The position numbers and the translations under genes are program-made. Under the pieces are notes generated by a model. The model was given only the letters and a program-made list of their open reading frames with translations. It ran no database searches and had not been told where the DNA came from. From NCBI GenBank assembly GCA_937773775.1, contig CALJVL010000027.1, positions 1 through 34,372 of the forward strand: a DNA stretch of 34,372 nucleotides, read 5' to 3'. The DNA is from an uncultured Flavobacterium sp. (GTDB lineage Bacteria; Bacteroidota; Bacteroidia; Flavobacteriales; Flavobacteriaceae). Below, one piece after another: positions 18,748 to 27,194 of the stretch (positions within the stretch are counted from its first letter, which is position 1; each line of letters begins with the position of its first letter).

Positions 18748-18804
18748 TTTTATTTTTTTTCAAGTACAAATTCCAACGTATCGATATAAGCGCCATCGAT
18801 TCCG
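18748..18804 (-). pseudogene. Truncated 3' end of the usher gene (duplication remnant)
   Basis: The minus-strand translation gives GIDGAYIDTLEFVLEKK and a stop, the C-terminal tail of the usher protein ending at 19442, with two conservative changes. It has no start and is cut at the GATTCCG breakpoint, so it is a by-product of the tandem duplication. Confidence 0.7.
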
Positions 18805-19286
18805 ATGAAGCTGGATTTATTGCCAATGGTGATAATATCGAAATTCTAGAAATCTTTAATATCAAAGAATTGTATGGTTTTAAGTTTGCCAAAGTTAAAA
18901 TGCGAATGGTCGAATATCCAAAACAGATTCCGATCGAAACCATCTTATTATTGGATACTATAAAAAGCGAATCTCCATCTTTGACCTACGAAGAGTCTAA
19001 CCGTTTGTACCAGGAAGTGCTGAAAGATTACGAAGGGGAAACTAAATTCACACAATTCCAGAAAGTAAAAGCCAACGAATACTTCTATGGGCTTCAAGTG
19101 AAATTTTCTTATGCAATAACATGTCATAAATCACAAGGCGGGCACTGGAACACTGTTTTTATAGAACAACCGTATTTGCCAAACGGTATAGATAGGGATT
19201 GCATCCGCTGGCTATATACTGCGATGACCCGAGCTAAGAATAAATTATATTTGATAGGATTTAAGGACGAAAATTTCGTGGAATGA
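18798..19286 (+). pseudogene. Truncated second copy of the helicase C-terminus
   Basis: The frame from 18798 encodes the last 162 residues of the helicase, starting within the DSDEAGFIANG segment and ending at the same KDENFVE stop. It has no Walker A or Walker B. Seven residues differ from the intact copy, including QGGQW to QGGHW in the UvrD_C_2 block and DRDY to DRDC. Most other substitutions are synonymous. An internal ATG at 18870 could start a 138-residue fragment, but I see no promoter and treat it as non-functional. Confidence 0.8.
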
Positions 19287-19297
19287 TTTTAAAAATA

Positions 19298-19357
19298 ACC
19301 ACAAATTCACAAATTTTTCAATTTAATTTTAAAATAAATAATTTGCAAATTTGCGGT
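19298..19357 (-). terminator. Degenerate second copy of the intergenic hairpin
   Basis: This duplicates the hairpin at 18606-18665 and is the copy next to the usher stop. Two G to A changes in the distal arm (ACCACAAATTCACAAATT) weaken the stem to three mismatches in 18. It may still terminate the usher operon, but less well. Confidence 0.4.
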
Positions 19358-19441
19358 AAAAAGATAGCTGTAAATACAATGATAAATTAGTGTTTGCTTC
19401 CTTGAGTATGACCTCCGTGAAGATGATATAAATTATAAGTT

Positions 19442-21980
19442 TTATTTTTTTTCAAGTATAAATTCTAACGTATCGACATAAGCGCCATCGATTCCGTTTT
19501 CAACTTCAAAAGTTTGGGAGAAAGGCTCCGCCTTCATCTGTAAGCTTTCTAATTGTAGCGAATCAATTTTTGCTATATATTGGCCCGATTTTAAACCTAA
19601 ATAACTAAAATAACCATCGGGTTCCGACAGAATACTGGTAATTAATTTATCGTTAAGGTCATAAATAACGACTTTTAAACCTCCGGTGCCTATCAGTTGT
19701 TCATTTTCTTTTATGTAGACCATTCCTGAAACTTCTCCCAAAACTTGAACCGGAATTTCAATGATTTTTAATTGATTGGGGTTTAGCGTACAACTTAAAG
19801 TTTTGTTCTTTATGCGCCAAGCTATCGAATTAATTTTGCTGGTATTGAGTTCTACATAATTTTTGATGTAGGGCTCTAATCCGGTTATGATGGTAGTTCC
19901 ATCTGGGTTAACAAGATGACAATTACCAGCCCTTAAAATGATTTGAACTCCTTTTACCAATGGTTCTTTAGCTCCTCTCTTCCCATTTGCATCGATGTCT
20001 AAAAATGGAACGAATTTCACACTCGCTCTGCCCACATTCGCTCGATTGTTGAAACTGACAAAATCAGCTTGGGGTTCAAAGATTAAACTTCCGCTTGCGG
20101 ACTGTGAAAACGAAGCACTATTTTTTATTAAAAATGCTGGAAAATCCGGTATAGATTTGATCGAAATTTTGAGTAAAACCTATTTGAAAACTTGCATCCT
20201 GATTATTAAAATTATAATTGAAAGAAGCCTGAATATATCCTTTTTTAAAAATAGGTTTTCTCAGTTGTGTTTGCAATGTCGTCATGGCATCGGCATCGTA
20301 TCCATATCGCAATTGGGGAACGAGGACAAATCTTTTAGGAAGTCGTAGTGAAGTAGAAAAATTGCTATAAACTATTGGCTTATTATTGCTGGTAAAAAAG
20401 GCATTGGTTGTAAAATTAAAATTAAAACCACGAGAACTTCCGGACAGCAAAAATTCAGAAGTCGTGAACTTTGTAGAATTAATAAGGTTTTGCTGAACGT
20501 TAAACCGGGAAGTTCCTGAGAAAAAAGAACTTCGAATGGGCAAGGAAACGCTGGCTCGACGAATTTCGGTATAATTGAATCGAATGGCTTGCTGGTTCTT
20601 GTCGTATTTGCTGTAATCAAAATCAAACCGGAGGTTTCTTGGTGTGGTATAATTCAAATTAAGATCTAACAGCACTTTTGAATAATAGCTTGCTGTAAGA
20701 AATAATTGGGACGACAATCGAAAGGAAGAATTCAAAAACGGAATGCTTTTATTTGATTCTAATGAGGAAACATATTCCACTCCGGCGCCCAAAGTTACAT
20801 GATTGGAGAGTCCATAATTTACTTTTGCGTTGGTAAAAACACTGCCTTTACCATCCTCAATAATCCCGGAACTAATCGTGTATTCCATTTCCGTTTTTGG
20901 AAGGAACGCAGTGGGAACCACAAATTGATTGCTAAATAGCTGCTCTTCGCCCCAAGGCCCATAATACCGCAGCGAAACTTCGGTACGGCCATACATTAGG
21001 GGTACGTCAAAAGAAAAGAAACCGTTTGCATCTGCCTGCATATAATCGATCAATACATTGTTGATGTAGAGTTCCACCGTCCAATTAGCTTGGGTATGGT
21101 CACTCAAAATATAGGTCCCAAAAGATTTTCGGATTTTAGTAGAGGCATTCGTGATTTGAGCTCCAATGACGGGAAACAAAATAGTCGATTTTGTAGATGC
21201 TCCAATTTTACCTAGGGTAACTTGCTTAATATATTTATTGTCATTGTTTACATAACGCCAGCGATAATATTGGTTTCTGGTCTTTATAGGTTGGTTACTT
21301 ATTAAATTTAGGGAAGTGGTTAACTCCCCTCCTGCTACAATACCTCCTAAATTGAGGAGCATCCTTTCCGAATGACCACCTTCTGCTTGCTGGGTAGTGT
21401 TGATGGCCCAATTTGCCGTCCCAAAATGGAGTAGTGGTTTGTCCCGTACTATAGTCGTATCGGCTACAAATTCCATTTTTATTTTGTTAAGATTGTCGCG
21501 CAGGACTTGTAAACGGGCTTCTCTGATAGCGGGAAGTTCCAGTTTTGAAGACATGCCAACCGATAAACTTCTAAAACTAAAACTGTTTTCGAGACCAAAT
21601 ATTTGATTGAAATAGGAAGCTTTCAGGAATAAGTTTGTGCTGCTGTGAATCAAATCGCCCGATCTCAGCCTAAAAACCTCCTCTTTGTAGCTAATGGTAT
21701 TGGTGCTTTGGTCAAATTTGAAGGTGTTTTTTTGATTAATAAAAAAACCTTCAATACTAGTAAAATTTGAATTGGGCGTGTTTTTTATTTTTATAAAATC
21801 CAAAACTTCAGATACAGATAGATAGACTTCTGATCCACATATTACGGAGAAAATCTCTTTTTCGCCAATGTATTTGATCTTAAGCAGCACTAAAACTTCA
21901 TCGCAGTCTTGCTCTTGAGCAACAGCAGAAAAGGATATCATAGAGATAAATAAGTACAAGATACGAGACAATTTAGTCAT
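19442..21980 (-). CDS. Outer-membrane usher-like protein (chaperone-usher type), frameshifted as sequenced
   Basis: ATG 21980 opens a 620-residue frame that ends at 20118, and the adjoining frame continues to 19442. One A too many in the A6 run at 20121-20126 explains the break. With five A the protein reads NKNSASFSQSASGS and is 845 residues long, the usual usher size. Residues 1-22 are a signal peptide. Next come an usher-like N-terminal domain (FRLRSGDLIHSSTNLFLKAS), a plug-like segment (VELYINNVLIDYMQADANG) and about 20 beta strands. The C-terminal region starts with VKFVPFLDIDANGKRG and has Ig-like/regulatory folds. Ushers secrete and assemble chaperone-bound subunits. The chaperone and DUF4402 genes upstream support this role. 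It could instead be a large barrel of unknown function. Confidence 0.72.
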
Positions 21981-22057
21981 AAAGGGCAGAGAGAAAGCAA
22001 TTCTTTTTGCTAATGAAAAGTGATTTTTAAGAACGAATTACTTGACATCTATGAATA

Positions 22058-22633
22058 CTAATTAGTATTCGTTTCTTCATCCGTATTTTGAACTCGTGCT
22101 TTTTCTAAATGTTCTGTCAAATTAAATGTGAAGCTGTCCAGTTCAGTGACAGAGGTTTTTAGATGATTGCTTAAGCTTTCTAACTCTTCCTTTGTTATAG
22201 TAAGAGAATTAATATGATTTGTCAGACCTTGAATTCGACATAAAGGACTTCTAATTTGATGGGAAATGATAAAGTGCATTTTAGTAATAGAAGATTCGTA
22301 TTTTTCTTTTTCTCTATCTTTTTGCTCTCTTAGGTCTTTGTATCTAATAACGATATAGCAAGAGATCCAGATTGAAGCAATTGACAAGACTCTGTTAGCA
22401 ATAATGCTATGATGCATCTCGGGATTATAATAAAGGGCTGTGTCCATGGTCGTCAAAATTGTCGATATAGCGGCAGCTGTAATTATTTTTTTGTTGCTTA
22501 GGGTAATGGAAATACCTAAAGGAACTACATATAATATAGAGATTGCAGTTCCCGGAGGAACAGCGAGGTCTATTATGAAAATAAGTAGTATTATACTTGG
22601 CGGGAGAAATTTTGACCTAATCAATTGATGCAT
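22058..22633 (-). CDS. Membrane protein with a HisKA dimerisation domain but no ATPase domain
   Basis: This encodes 191 residues. Three to four hydrophobic segments fill residues 10-97 (PPSIILLIFIIDLAV; AISILYVVPLGISITL; IITAAAISTIL; SIASIWISCYIVI). A charged coiled linker leads to a HisKA-like helix with H-box FIISHQIRSPL and the candidate phospho-accepting His125. The protein then ends after about 65 more residues, with no N, G1 or G2 box of a HATPase_c domain. The stop is not at a homopolymer, and nothing kinase-like follows before the usher start 77 bp on. It may be phosphorylated in trans, act as a signalling decoy, or be a decayed kinase. It lies between the chaperone and usher genes, on the same strand. 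Confidence 0.75.
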   Translation of the reverse strand: MHQLIRSKFLPPSIILLIFIIDLAVPPGTAISILYVVPLGISITLSNKKIITAAAISTILTTMDTALYYNPEMHHSIIANRVLSIASIWISCYIVIRYKDLREQKDREKEKYESSITKMHFIISHQIRSPLCRIQGLTNHINSLTITKEELESLSNHLKTSVTELDSFTFNLTEHLEKARVQNTDEETNTN

Positions 22634-22751
22634 TTTATTAAATGGCTTGTAAATAAATGGCTTAGATATGATGCCACCCTTCTCTAATTGAAATTAAGTA
22701 TTAAGCTTGTTTTATTTATGAAAACTAAAAAAAATGATGAAGGAAACCTTC

Positions 22752-23618
22752 TTATTTGGTATCAGGAGCACTAGTTTCTAGTGAATATTCCTCCATTGAA
22801 GACAAATTCAAGAAAGCCTCGGCATAAGTGGCTACTTGATTTGGAGTAGTATAAGTTACCTGCAATTTTCCTTTGCTATAATCAACACTAGGGATATTCT
22901 TTAGTTTTATTTTGGTGTGGCGCAAATTTCCTGGAGCATAAACGGCATAGCCTTTTATTAAACCCACATTAGTACTAACTCCCTCTGGTGAAATATGGTT
23001 GACATGCAGTTCCCCATAAGATGATTGATTCCCGGTACGGTTAATATCCAAGGATAAAATCTGTGAAGGTAGAAATGCTAAATTAGATAAGCTTACAGCT
23101 GTATTTGAAGCTCCAATCGTAATAATATTTGCTATTGAAATTCCGAAAATTGCATTTAACACAACAGATGTACCTTCTAGTTTGGGAGAATCCTGCGCAC
23201 TTGCTTCCTTTGCTAAAAGCTTTGATTTAGGAACCGGTCTGAAATAAAGATGGGAGCGGTATTCACCTTCTTTTAATTCGCTGGTCTTGATTAGTTGTAT
23301 TTTTATGGTTTGCCATTCGTTGGGAGCCAGAGTAATGGTACGAGGATAATACCGAAGATAGGGCGAGGCAAAATTTTGATTGACTTCCGGTTCTTCTATG
23401 ATCTTGAACTTACCATTTTCATCCATATGAATCTGATTGTAGGACAATCTGTAGCTGGCAGTATCTTTACCTGTATTGCCTAAATTAAGAGTTTGTACAC
23501 GGCTTTGAAAGCCATCAAAGACAATACGTTTGGGGTAGACCATCAAATCGCCTTGAGCCAATAATGGAATAGAAAAACTTAAAAAAACGATTAATATTAA
23601 AACACTTCTTTTAGTCAT
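22752..23618 (-). CDS. Periplasmic PapD-like pilus chaperone
   Basis: This encodes 288 residues. Residues 1-22 are a signal peptide ending PLLAQG. The mature start, LMVYPKRIVFDG, matches the PapD G1-strand pattern, with Arg31 in the place of the conserved basic residue that anchors subunit C-termini. An Ig-like first domain contains YRSHLYFRPVP, the region before the F1-G1 loop. The second domain ends GKLQVTYTTPNQVATYAEAFL. Such chaperones complete the fold of pilin subunits by donor-strand complementation and deliver them to an usher. The subunit gene is upstream and the usher gene downstream on the same strand. Confidence 0.82.
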   Translation of the reverse strand: MTKRSVLILIVFLSFSIPLLAQGDLMVYPKRIVFDGFQSRVQTLNLGNTGKDTASYRLSYNQIHMDENGKFKIIEEPEVNQNFASPYLRYYPRTITLAPNEWQTIKIQLIKTSELKEGEYRSHLYFRPVPKSKLLAKEASAQDSPKLEGTSVVLNAIFGISIANIITIGASNTAVSLSNLAFLPSQILSLDINRTGNQSSYGELHVNHISPEGVSTNVGLIKGYAVYAPGNLRHTKIKLKNIPSVDYSKGKLQVTYTTPNQVATYAEAFLNLSSMEEYSLETSAPDTK

Positions 23619-23660
23619 TTTGAGGATTTAAGATTTTATTTTAAGGACCACACTTGCGCT

Positions 23661-23704
23661 AATAAAAAAATAACAGGGTAGTCCACTAATAATAGAGTAC
23701 CCTG
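23661..23704 (-). terminator. Terminator/attenuator hairpin directly after the DUF4402 subunit gene
   Basis: On the minus strand CAGGGTA (complement of 23698-23704) pairs with TACCCTG (complement of 23674-23680), followed by a tract with seven consecutive T (23664-23670). It lies just 9 bases after the subunit stop and before the chaperone start. It would end most transcripts after the subunit gene, giving more subunit than chaperone or usher. Confidence 0.65.
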
Positions 23705-23712
23705 CATTTTTT

Positions 23713-24273
23713 CTAGTTGTAGTTTACGACAGCTACAAAAGCTGATGTGTTTTTATAGGTTGCTGCTGAAGTTATAGCAGCAGTAATAGTTAAAGTTCCT
23801 CCTAAATAAACTATTTGTGTACCATCTGCGCCTATAGCACCAGTTAAATCTTCCGCAGCTACAGTTCCTCCTGTAAGCGAAGTAGTAATGCCAGAAATTG
23901 TTAATGTTTCGGTTGAGTTAGCTGTTGTACTTGTAAGTACAATAGCAGTACCTGCATTACCTATTGAGAAATCATACGTAAATGATGGTTCTCCAGAAAC
24001 GGTAAAGGAAGCAGAAGTTGGTGCTGCTTCTGTTGTTGATATGGTTACTGCACCAGAAGGGGCGAAGCTATTATCGTTGTTCACCAAAATTGTTCCAGCG
24101 CCATTAGCTGCAAACGTACCAAAAGTAAGATCTGCTCCTTTTACAATAGTTATTGGAGTAATAGTAACTGCAGAACTACCAGTGGTAGCAGTTGCACTTG
24201 CTTGCGCCAAAGCGCTTGTGCTGAACACAGCAGACACAGCCATAATAGATAAAATTGATGTAATTTTTTTCAT
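23713..24273 (-). CDS. DUF4402 secreted protein, likely fibre subunit
   Basis: This encodes 186 residues from ATG 24273 (MKKITSILSIMAVSAVFST). A longer frame to 24309 is unlikely, because it would bury the signal peptide. The cut is likely after ALAQA. The mature protein is small, Thr/Ala/Gly/Ser-rich, all-beta in character and almost free of charge and cysteine, and it matches the DUF4402 pattern (ITIVKGADLTFGTFA near the start, FTVSGEPSFTYDFSIGN mid-way, AVVNYN at the end). DUF4402 proteins resemble pilin-type Ig folds. Gene order (subunit, chaperone, HisKA protein, usher) supports a surface fibre subunit. That it is the major subunit is inferred from the hairpin right after it. Confidence 0.8.
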   Translation of the reverse strand: MKKITSILSIMAVSAVFSTSALAQASATATTGSSAVTITPITIVKGADLTFGTFAANGAGTILVNNDNSFAPSGAVTISTTEAAPTSASFTVSGEPSFTYDFSIGNAGTAIVLTSTTANSTETLTISGITTSLTGGTVAAEDLTGAIGADGTQIVYLGGTLTITAAITSAATYKNTSAFVAVVNYN

Positions 24274-24497
24274 CGTAAAAAAAGATTTGGGGTTAAAATT
24301 AAGAAGCAAGTACAGCTTTTGTCCGGATTCTTAATCAATTAAATAATTTGTTTTGTATTGGCAAAAGCGCCAATCAGTCTGCGAATGTATATGGTTTTCT
24401 TATAGTTGTAAAACATGAAGTAACAAGTGTAGGCCTGCAATGATAAGTGATTAGCTTAGTCTTTGTATAGAAAGCAATAAAAATCAAAAAAAGTTAC

Positions 24498-24553
24498 AAT
24501 TAAACTTTTTAATGTTTTTTTAAGCTATAAAAAAAACATTAAAAAGTTTAATT
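24498..24553 (-). repeat. Perfect 24-bp inverted repeat with 8-base loop
   Basis: The left arm, 24498-24521 (AATTAAACTTTTTAATG then seven T), is exactly complementary to the right arm, 24530-24553. The loop is AAGCTATA. In the minus direction the stem is followed four bases later by a T7 run, so it could be a second terminator. The extreme length and AT purity would also allow cruciform extrusion. It lies about 225 bp upstream of the subunit gene. Confidence 0.75.
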
Positions 24554-24770
24554 TAACAAAATTTAAGGATAATTTATAATACAGTTATATTTTATAAAAG
24601 TATCGTTTTGAAAATTTATATTTGATTTTGGGAGAATCAAAAAGGGAGCTAAAATTTTGTTTAATTCAATTTTTATTCACTGCGAGTAGTGACAAAAAGT
24701 ATCGTTTTTAAAGGAAATAGCTAATAACGCAAATTTTCTTTTATAGTAATTTTATGATATTGATTTCTTC

Positions 24771-24808
24771 AAAAAAAAATACCCTCAGTATAAGAAATAG
24801 AGGGTATT
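24771..24808 (-). terminator. Intrinsic terminator of the hxl-gnd-zwf-pgl unit
   Basis: On the minus strand AATACCCTC (complement of 24800-24808) pairs with GAGGGTATT (complement of 24778-24786), a 9-bp perfect stem running into a T-run of about nine. It lies about 100 bases after the pgl stop. Confidence 0.8.
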
Positions 24809-24906
24809 GCTGGGATAATACTGAAAGTGTAAATCTTTCTTTATGTTAAAACTAAGTTAAATAGAAAAAAGTGTTTTTCCCTTGAGTTAGCTAACTATAA
24901 AAGGAT

Positions 24907-25626
24907 TTAGCTTTCTATACTTGTAGCAGCCTTATCTGTTAAGAATAATAATTCTCCATCCAAAGGTTTAATTAATTGGGTAGGATATTTTTCGGGATTA
25001 TAAGCTCCATGCAAAACTTCGTTTAATGCCTGCGCTTTATTTTCTCCAAAAGTGAGTACTACAATTTGCTTCGCTCGATTAATAAGAGCTGCTATTAGGG
25101 TTATTCTAAACATACTTTGAGGCTCAAGATAATAGGCTGCTACCCATTTATCTTGTTCTTGCAAAACGGCTTGCCCTGGAAAAAGGGAAGCGGTATGGCC
25201 ATCATCGCCCATTCCTAGTAAAATGAGGTCAAATTGTCCGTCCTCGCCCGTTATGCTTTTAATAGATTCTTCGTATTCCACTGCATAAGCCTCAGCAGAT
25301 ACTCCTTCTTTATACATTGGGAATATGTTGTTTTTTGGTATACTAAGATGACTTAACAGGGTATCGTTAGCCATTTTTGCGTTGCTAAGTGCATCATCAA
25401 GAGGAACCCAACGCTCGTCACCCCAAAAAACATAGACCTTTTCCCAATCTATTTTTTCCTGATAAGCGGGCGTTGCCAAAAGTTTGTAAAGCGCTACAGG
25501 CGAAGATCCACCGGTAAGTGCAACCACAAAGCGACCTCGTTTTTCTATAGCGTTATGAGCAGCAGTTACAAATAGATCGGCGGCTGGGCTAGCTATTTCT
25601 TCTTTTGTATTAAATATACGTACCAT
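24907..25626 (-). CDS. pgl: 6-phosphogluconolactonase
   Basis: This encodes 239 residues of the NagB/SugarP-isomerase-like lactonase family (DevB type). Motifs are ALTGGSSPVALYKLL, VYVFWGDERWVPLDD and the active-site block LILLGMGDDGHTASLFPG. It hydrolyses 6-phosphogluconolactone to 6-phosphogluconate, the step between Zwf and Gnd. The ATG at 25626 overlaps the 3' end of zwf by 17 bp, a tight operon arrangement. It is the last gene of the unit; a clear intrinsic terminator follows. Confidence 0.94.
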   Translation of the reverse strand: MVRIFNTKEEIASPAADLFVTAAHNAIEKRGRFVVALTGGSSPVALYKLLATPAYQEKIDWEKVYVFWGDERWVPLDDALSNAKMANDTLLSHLSIPKNNIFPMYKEGVSAEAYAVEYEESIKSITGEDGQFDLILLGMGDDGHTASLFPGQAVLQEQDKWVAAYYLEPQSMFRITLIAALINRAKQIVVLTFGENKAQALNEVLHGAYNPEKYPTQLIKPLDGELLFLTDKAATSIES

Positions 25627-27177
25627 CTGCTATTTCTTTTTGTTTTTGCTCTTCTATTTTTTCTACTTCAACTTCTTCATTAAGTGTGTTCGATGCCCAC
25701 GAATGCCCCTGACGTGCCAGTAATTCATTTGCTGCTTCAGGACCCCAGCCGCCGGCATCATATTTATGTAAACTTAAAGATTTATCATTTTCCCAGGCTT
25801 CCTGAATGGTTGTTACCACATCCCAGGCTTCTTCGACCTGATCGGAGCGCATGAATAAAGTAGGATCTCCTTGCAAAGCATCTAATAATAATGTTTCATA
25901 GGCTTCAGGTGATTGGGTAGAACATGAAAAATAATCAAAAACCATTTCGGCTGGTTTTAATGAAAGGGATAGACCAGGTTTTTTTGTCATAAACTGCAAT
26001 CGGATATCCATTGCAGGCTGAATGTTTATAATTAAGCGGTTTGGCATCATACCTTCTTTTCCAAAAGAAAAAGTAGAATGGGGGTACTGGTCTAAACTGT
26101 ATGACAATTGAGGATTGCTTTTCCTGCATTCTTTTACCAGTACGAACGTAAAAAGGAACACCCTGCCAACGCCAGTTATCCAGATAAAACTTCATTGCTA
26201 CAAATGTTTCTGTATTAGAGTTTGCATCAACTCCTTTTTCTTGTAGATATCCTGGTATCGTTTTCCCTTTTACCGATGCCTTTTCGTATTGACCCCTCAC
26301 GGTGTAGTGTTCTACTTCGTCAGGAGTTATGCGGCGTATCGCTTTCAAAACGTCGGCTTTACGATTTCTGACCTCATCAGCTTCTAAGGATGTGGGAGCC
26401 TCCATGGCAACCATGGTTAAAATTTGCATCAGGTGATTTTGTATCATATCCCTTAGTGCTCCTGCATCTTCATAAAAGCCACCGCGGTCTTCCACACCCA
26501 CTTCTTCGGCAACAGTAATCTGAACTGAATCAATGAAGTTACGGTTCCATAAAGGCTCAAACATAGAATTTCCAAAACGGAAAGCCAGGATGTTTTGTAC
26601 TGTTTCTTTTCCTAAATAGTGATCTATGCGGTATATTTGTTCCTCTTTAAAGGTTTTTAGACAAAAGCTTATTTAGTTGCTCAGCAGAATTTTTATCGTA
26701 ACCAAAAGGTTTTTCAATAATAATACGATCTTGTTCCGGATTAGCGGCAAGGTCTAATTTCTTAATATTATTAGAAATCGTTTCAATAAAAGAGGGTGCT
26801 ATCGAGAGGTAAAAAAGTCGATTGGCACGGGCACCAAAAGACGAATCTATGGCGTCCAACTTTTGTTTCATTAGCAAGTATGATTCTTCTTTGTCTATAT
26901 CATTTTGCAAATAGCTAATATGAGCAGCAAATAGCTCAAATTCTTTTTTGGAGGTTATTTTATTTCTGGAAAACTCGGTCAGGTTCTCGCTCACCAAGCT
27001 TCGGTATAGTTCATCGCTGTTTTTTGCCCTTCCAAGCGCAATAATCTCAAACTTTTCGGGCATACGACCATCAAGGTAAAGATTATAAAAAGCGGGGAAA
27101 AGTTTTCTTTTTGCTAAGTCACCCGTAGCCCCAAAAACAAGAATGATAGTAGGCTGTATAGTATCGAGATTATCCAT
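25610..27177 (-). CDS. zwf: Glucose-6-phosphate 1-dehydrogenase, two frameshifts as sequenced
   Basis: ATG 27177 opens with the cofactor motif [20 protein letters not shown]. The frame stops near 26647 because of one extra base in the T5 run at 26654-26658 (plus strand). The next frame contains the substrate and catalytic block [10 protein letters not shown]. It continues to a G5 run at 26080-26084, where another extra base diverts it. The third frame runs from [17 protein letters not shown] to the stop at 25610. With both bases removed the protein is 521 residues, normal for Zwf. The enzyme oxidises glucose-6-phosphate to 6-phosphogluconolactone. Two homopolymer insertions without nonsense changes look more like sequence errors than decay, but a real null allele cannot be excluded. 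Confidence 0.85.
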
Positions 27178-27194
27178 TATGTTCCATTTAAAAT

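Larger units (their letters stand above)
18106..19496. repeat. Imperfect 692-bp tandem duplication
   Basis: The segment starting GATTCCGATGAAGC at 18106 recurs at 18798, and its right end recurs as GATTCCG at 18798-18804 and again near 19490-19496. The unit therefore runs from inside the helicase gene, across the intergenic hairpin, into the 3' end of the convergent usher gene. The 7-bp microhomology GATTCCG lies at both breakpoints. By eye I count about 30 substitutions and no indels across 692 bp. Both parent genes stay intact (helicase upstream, usher downstream), while the middle holds truncated copies of each. Confidence 0.9.
24274..24906. other. Intergenic region with two hairpins
   Basis: This is about 630 bp between pgl and the subunit gene, both leftward. 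It contains the pgl terminator (24771-24808) and a long perfect inverted repeat (24498-24553). The remaining 220 bp upstream of the subunit gene should contain its promoter, but no TAnnTTTG match is visible. Confidence 0.6.

Noticed and set aside
18870..19286. Independent small helicase gene of 138 residues
   Set aside because: It is the 3' end of the upstream helicase copied by tandem duplication. It lacks both Walker motifs and its own promoter.
23888..24334. Plus-strand 148-residue valine/alanine-rich open frame over the DUF4402 gene
   Set aside because: It is antisense to a gene with a clear signal peptide and domain, and its composition is explained by the complementary Thr/Ala codons.
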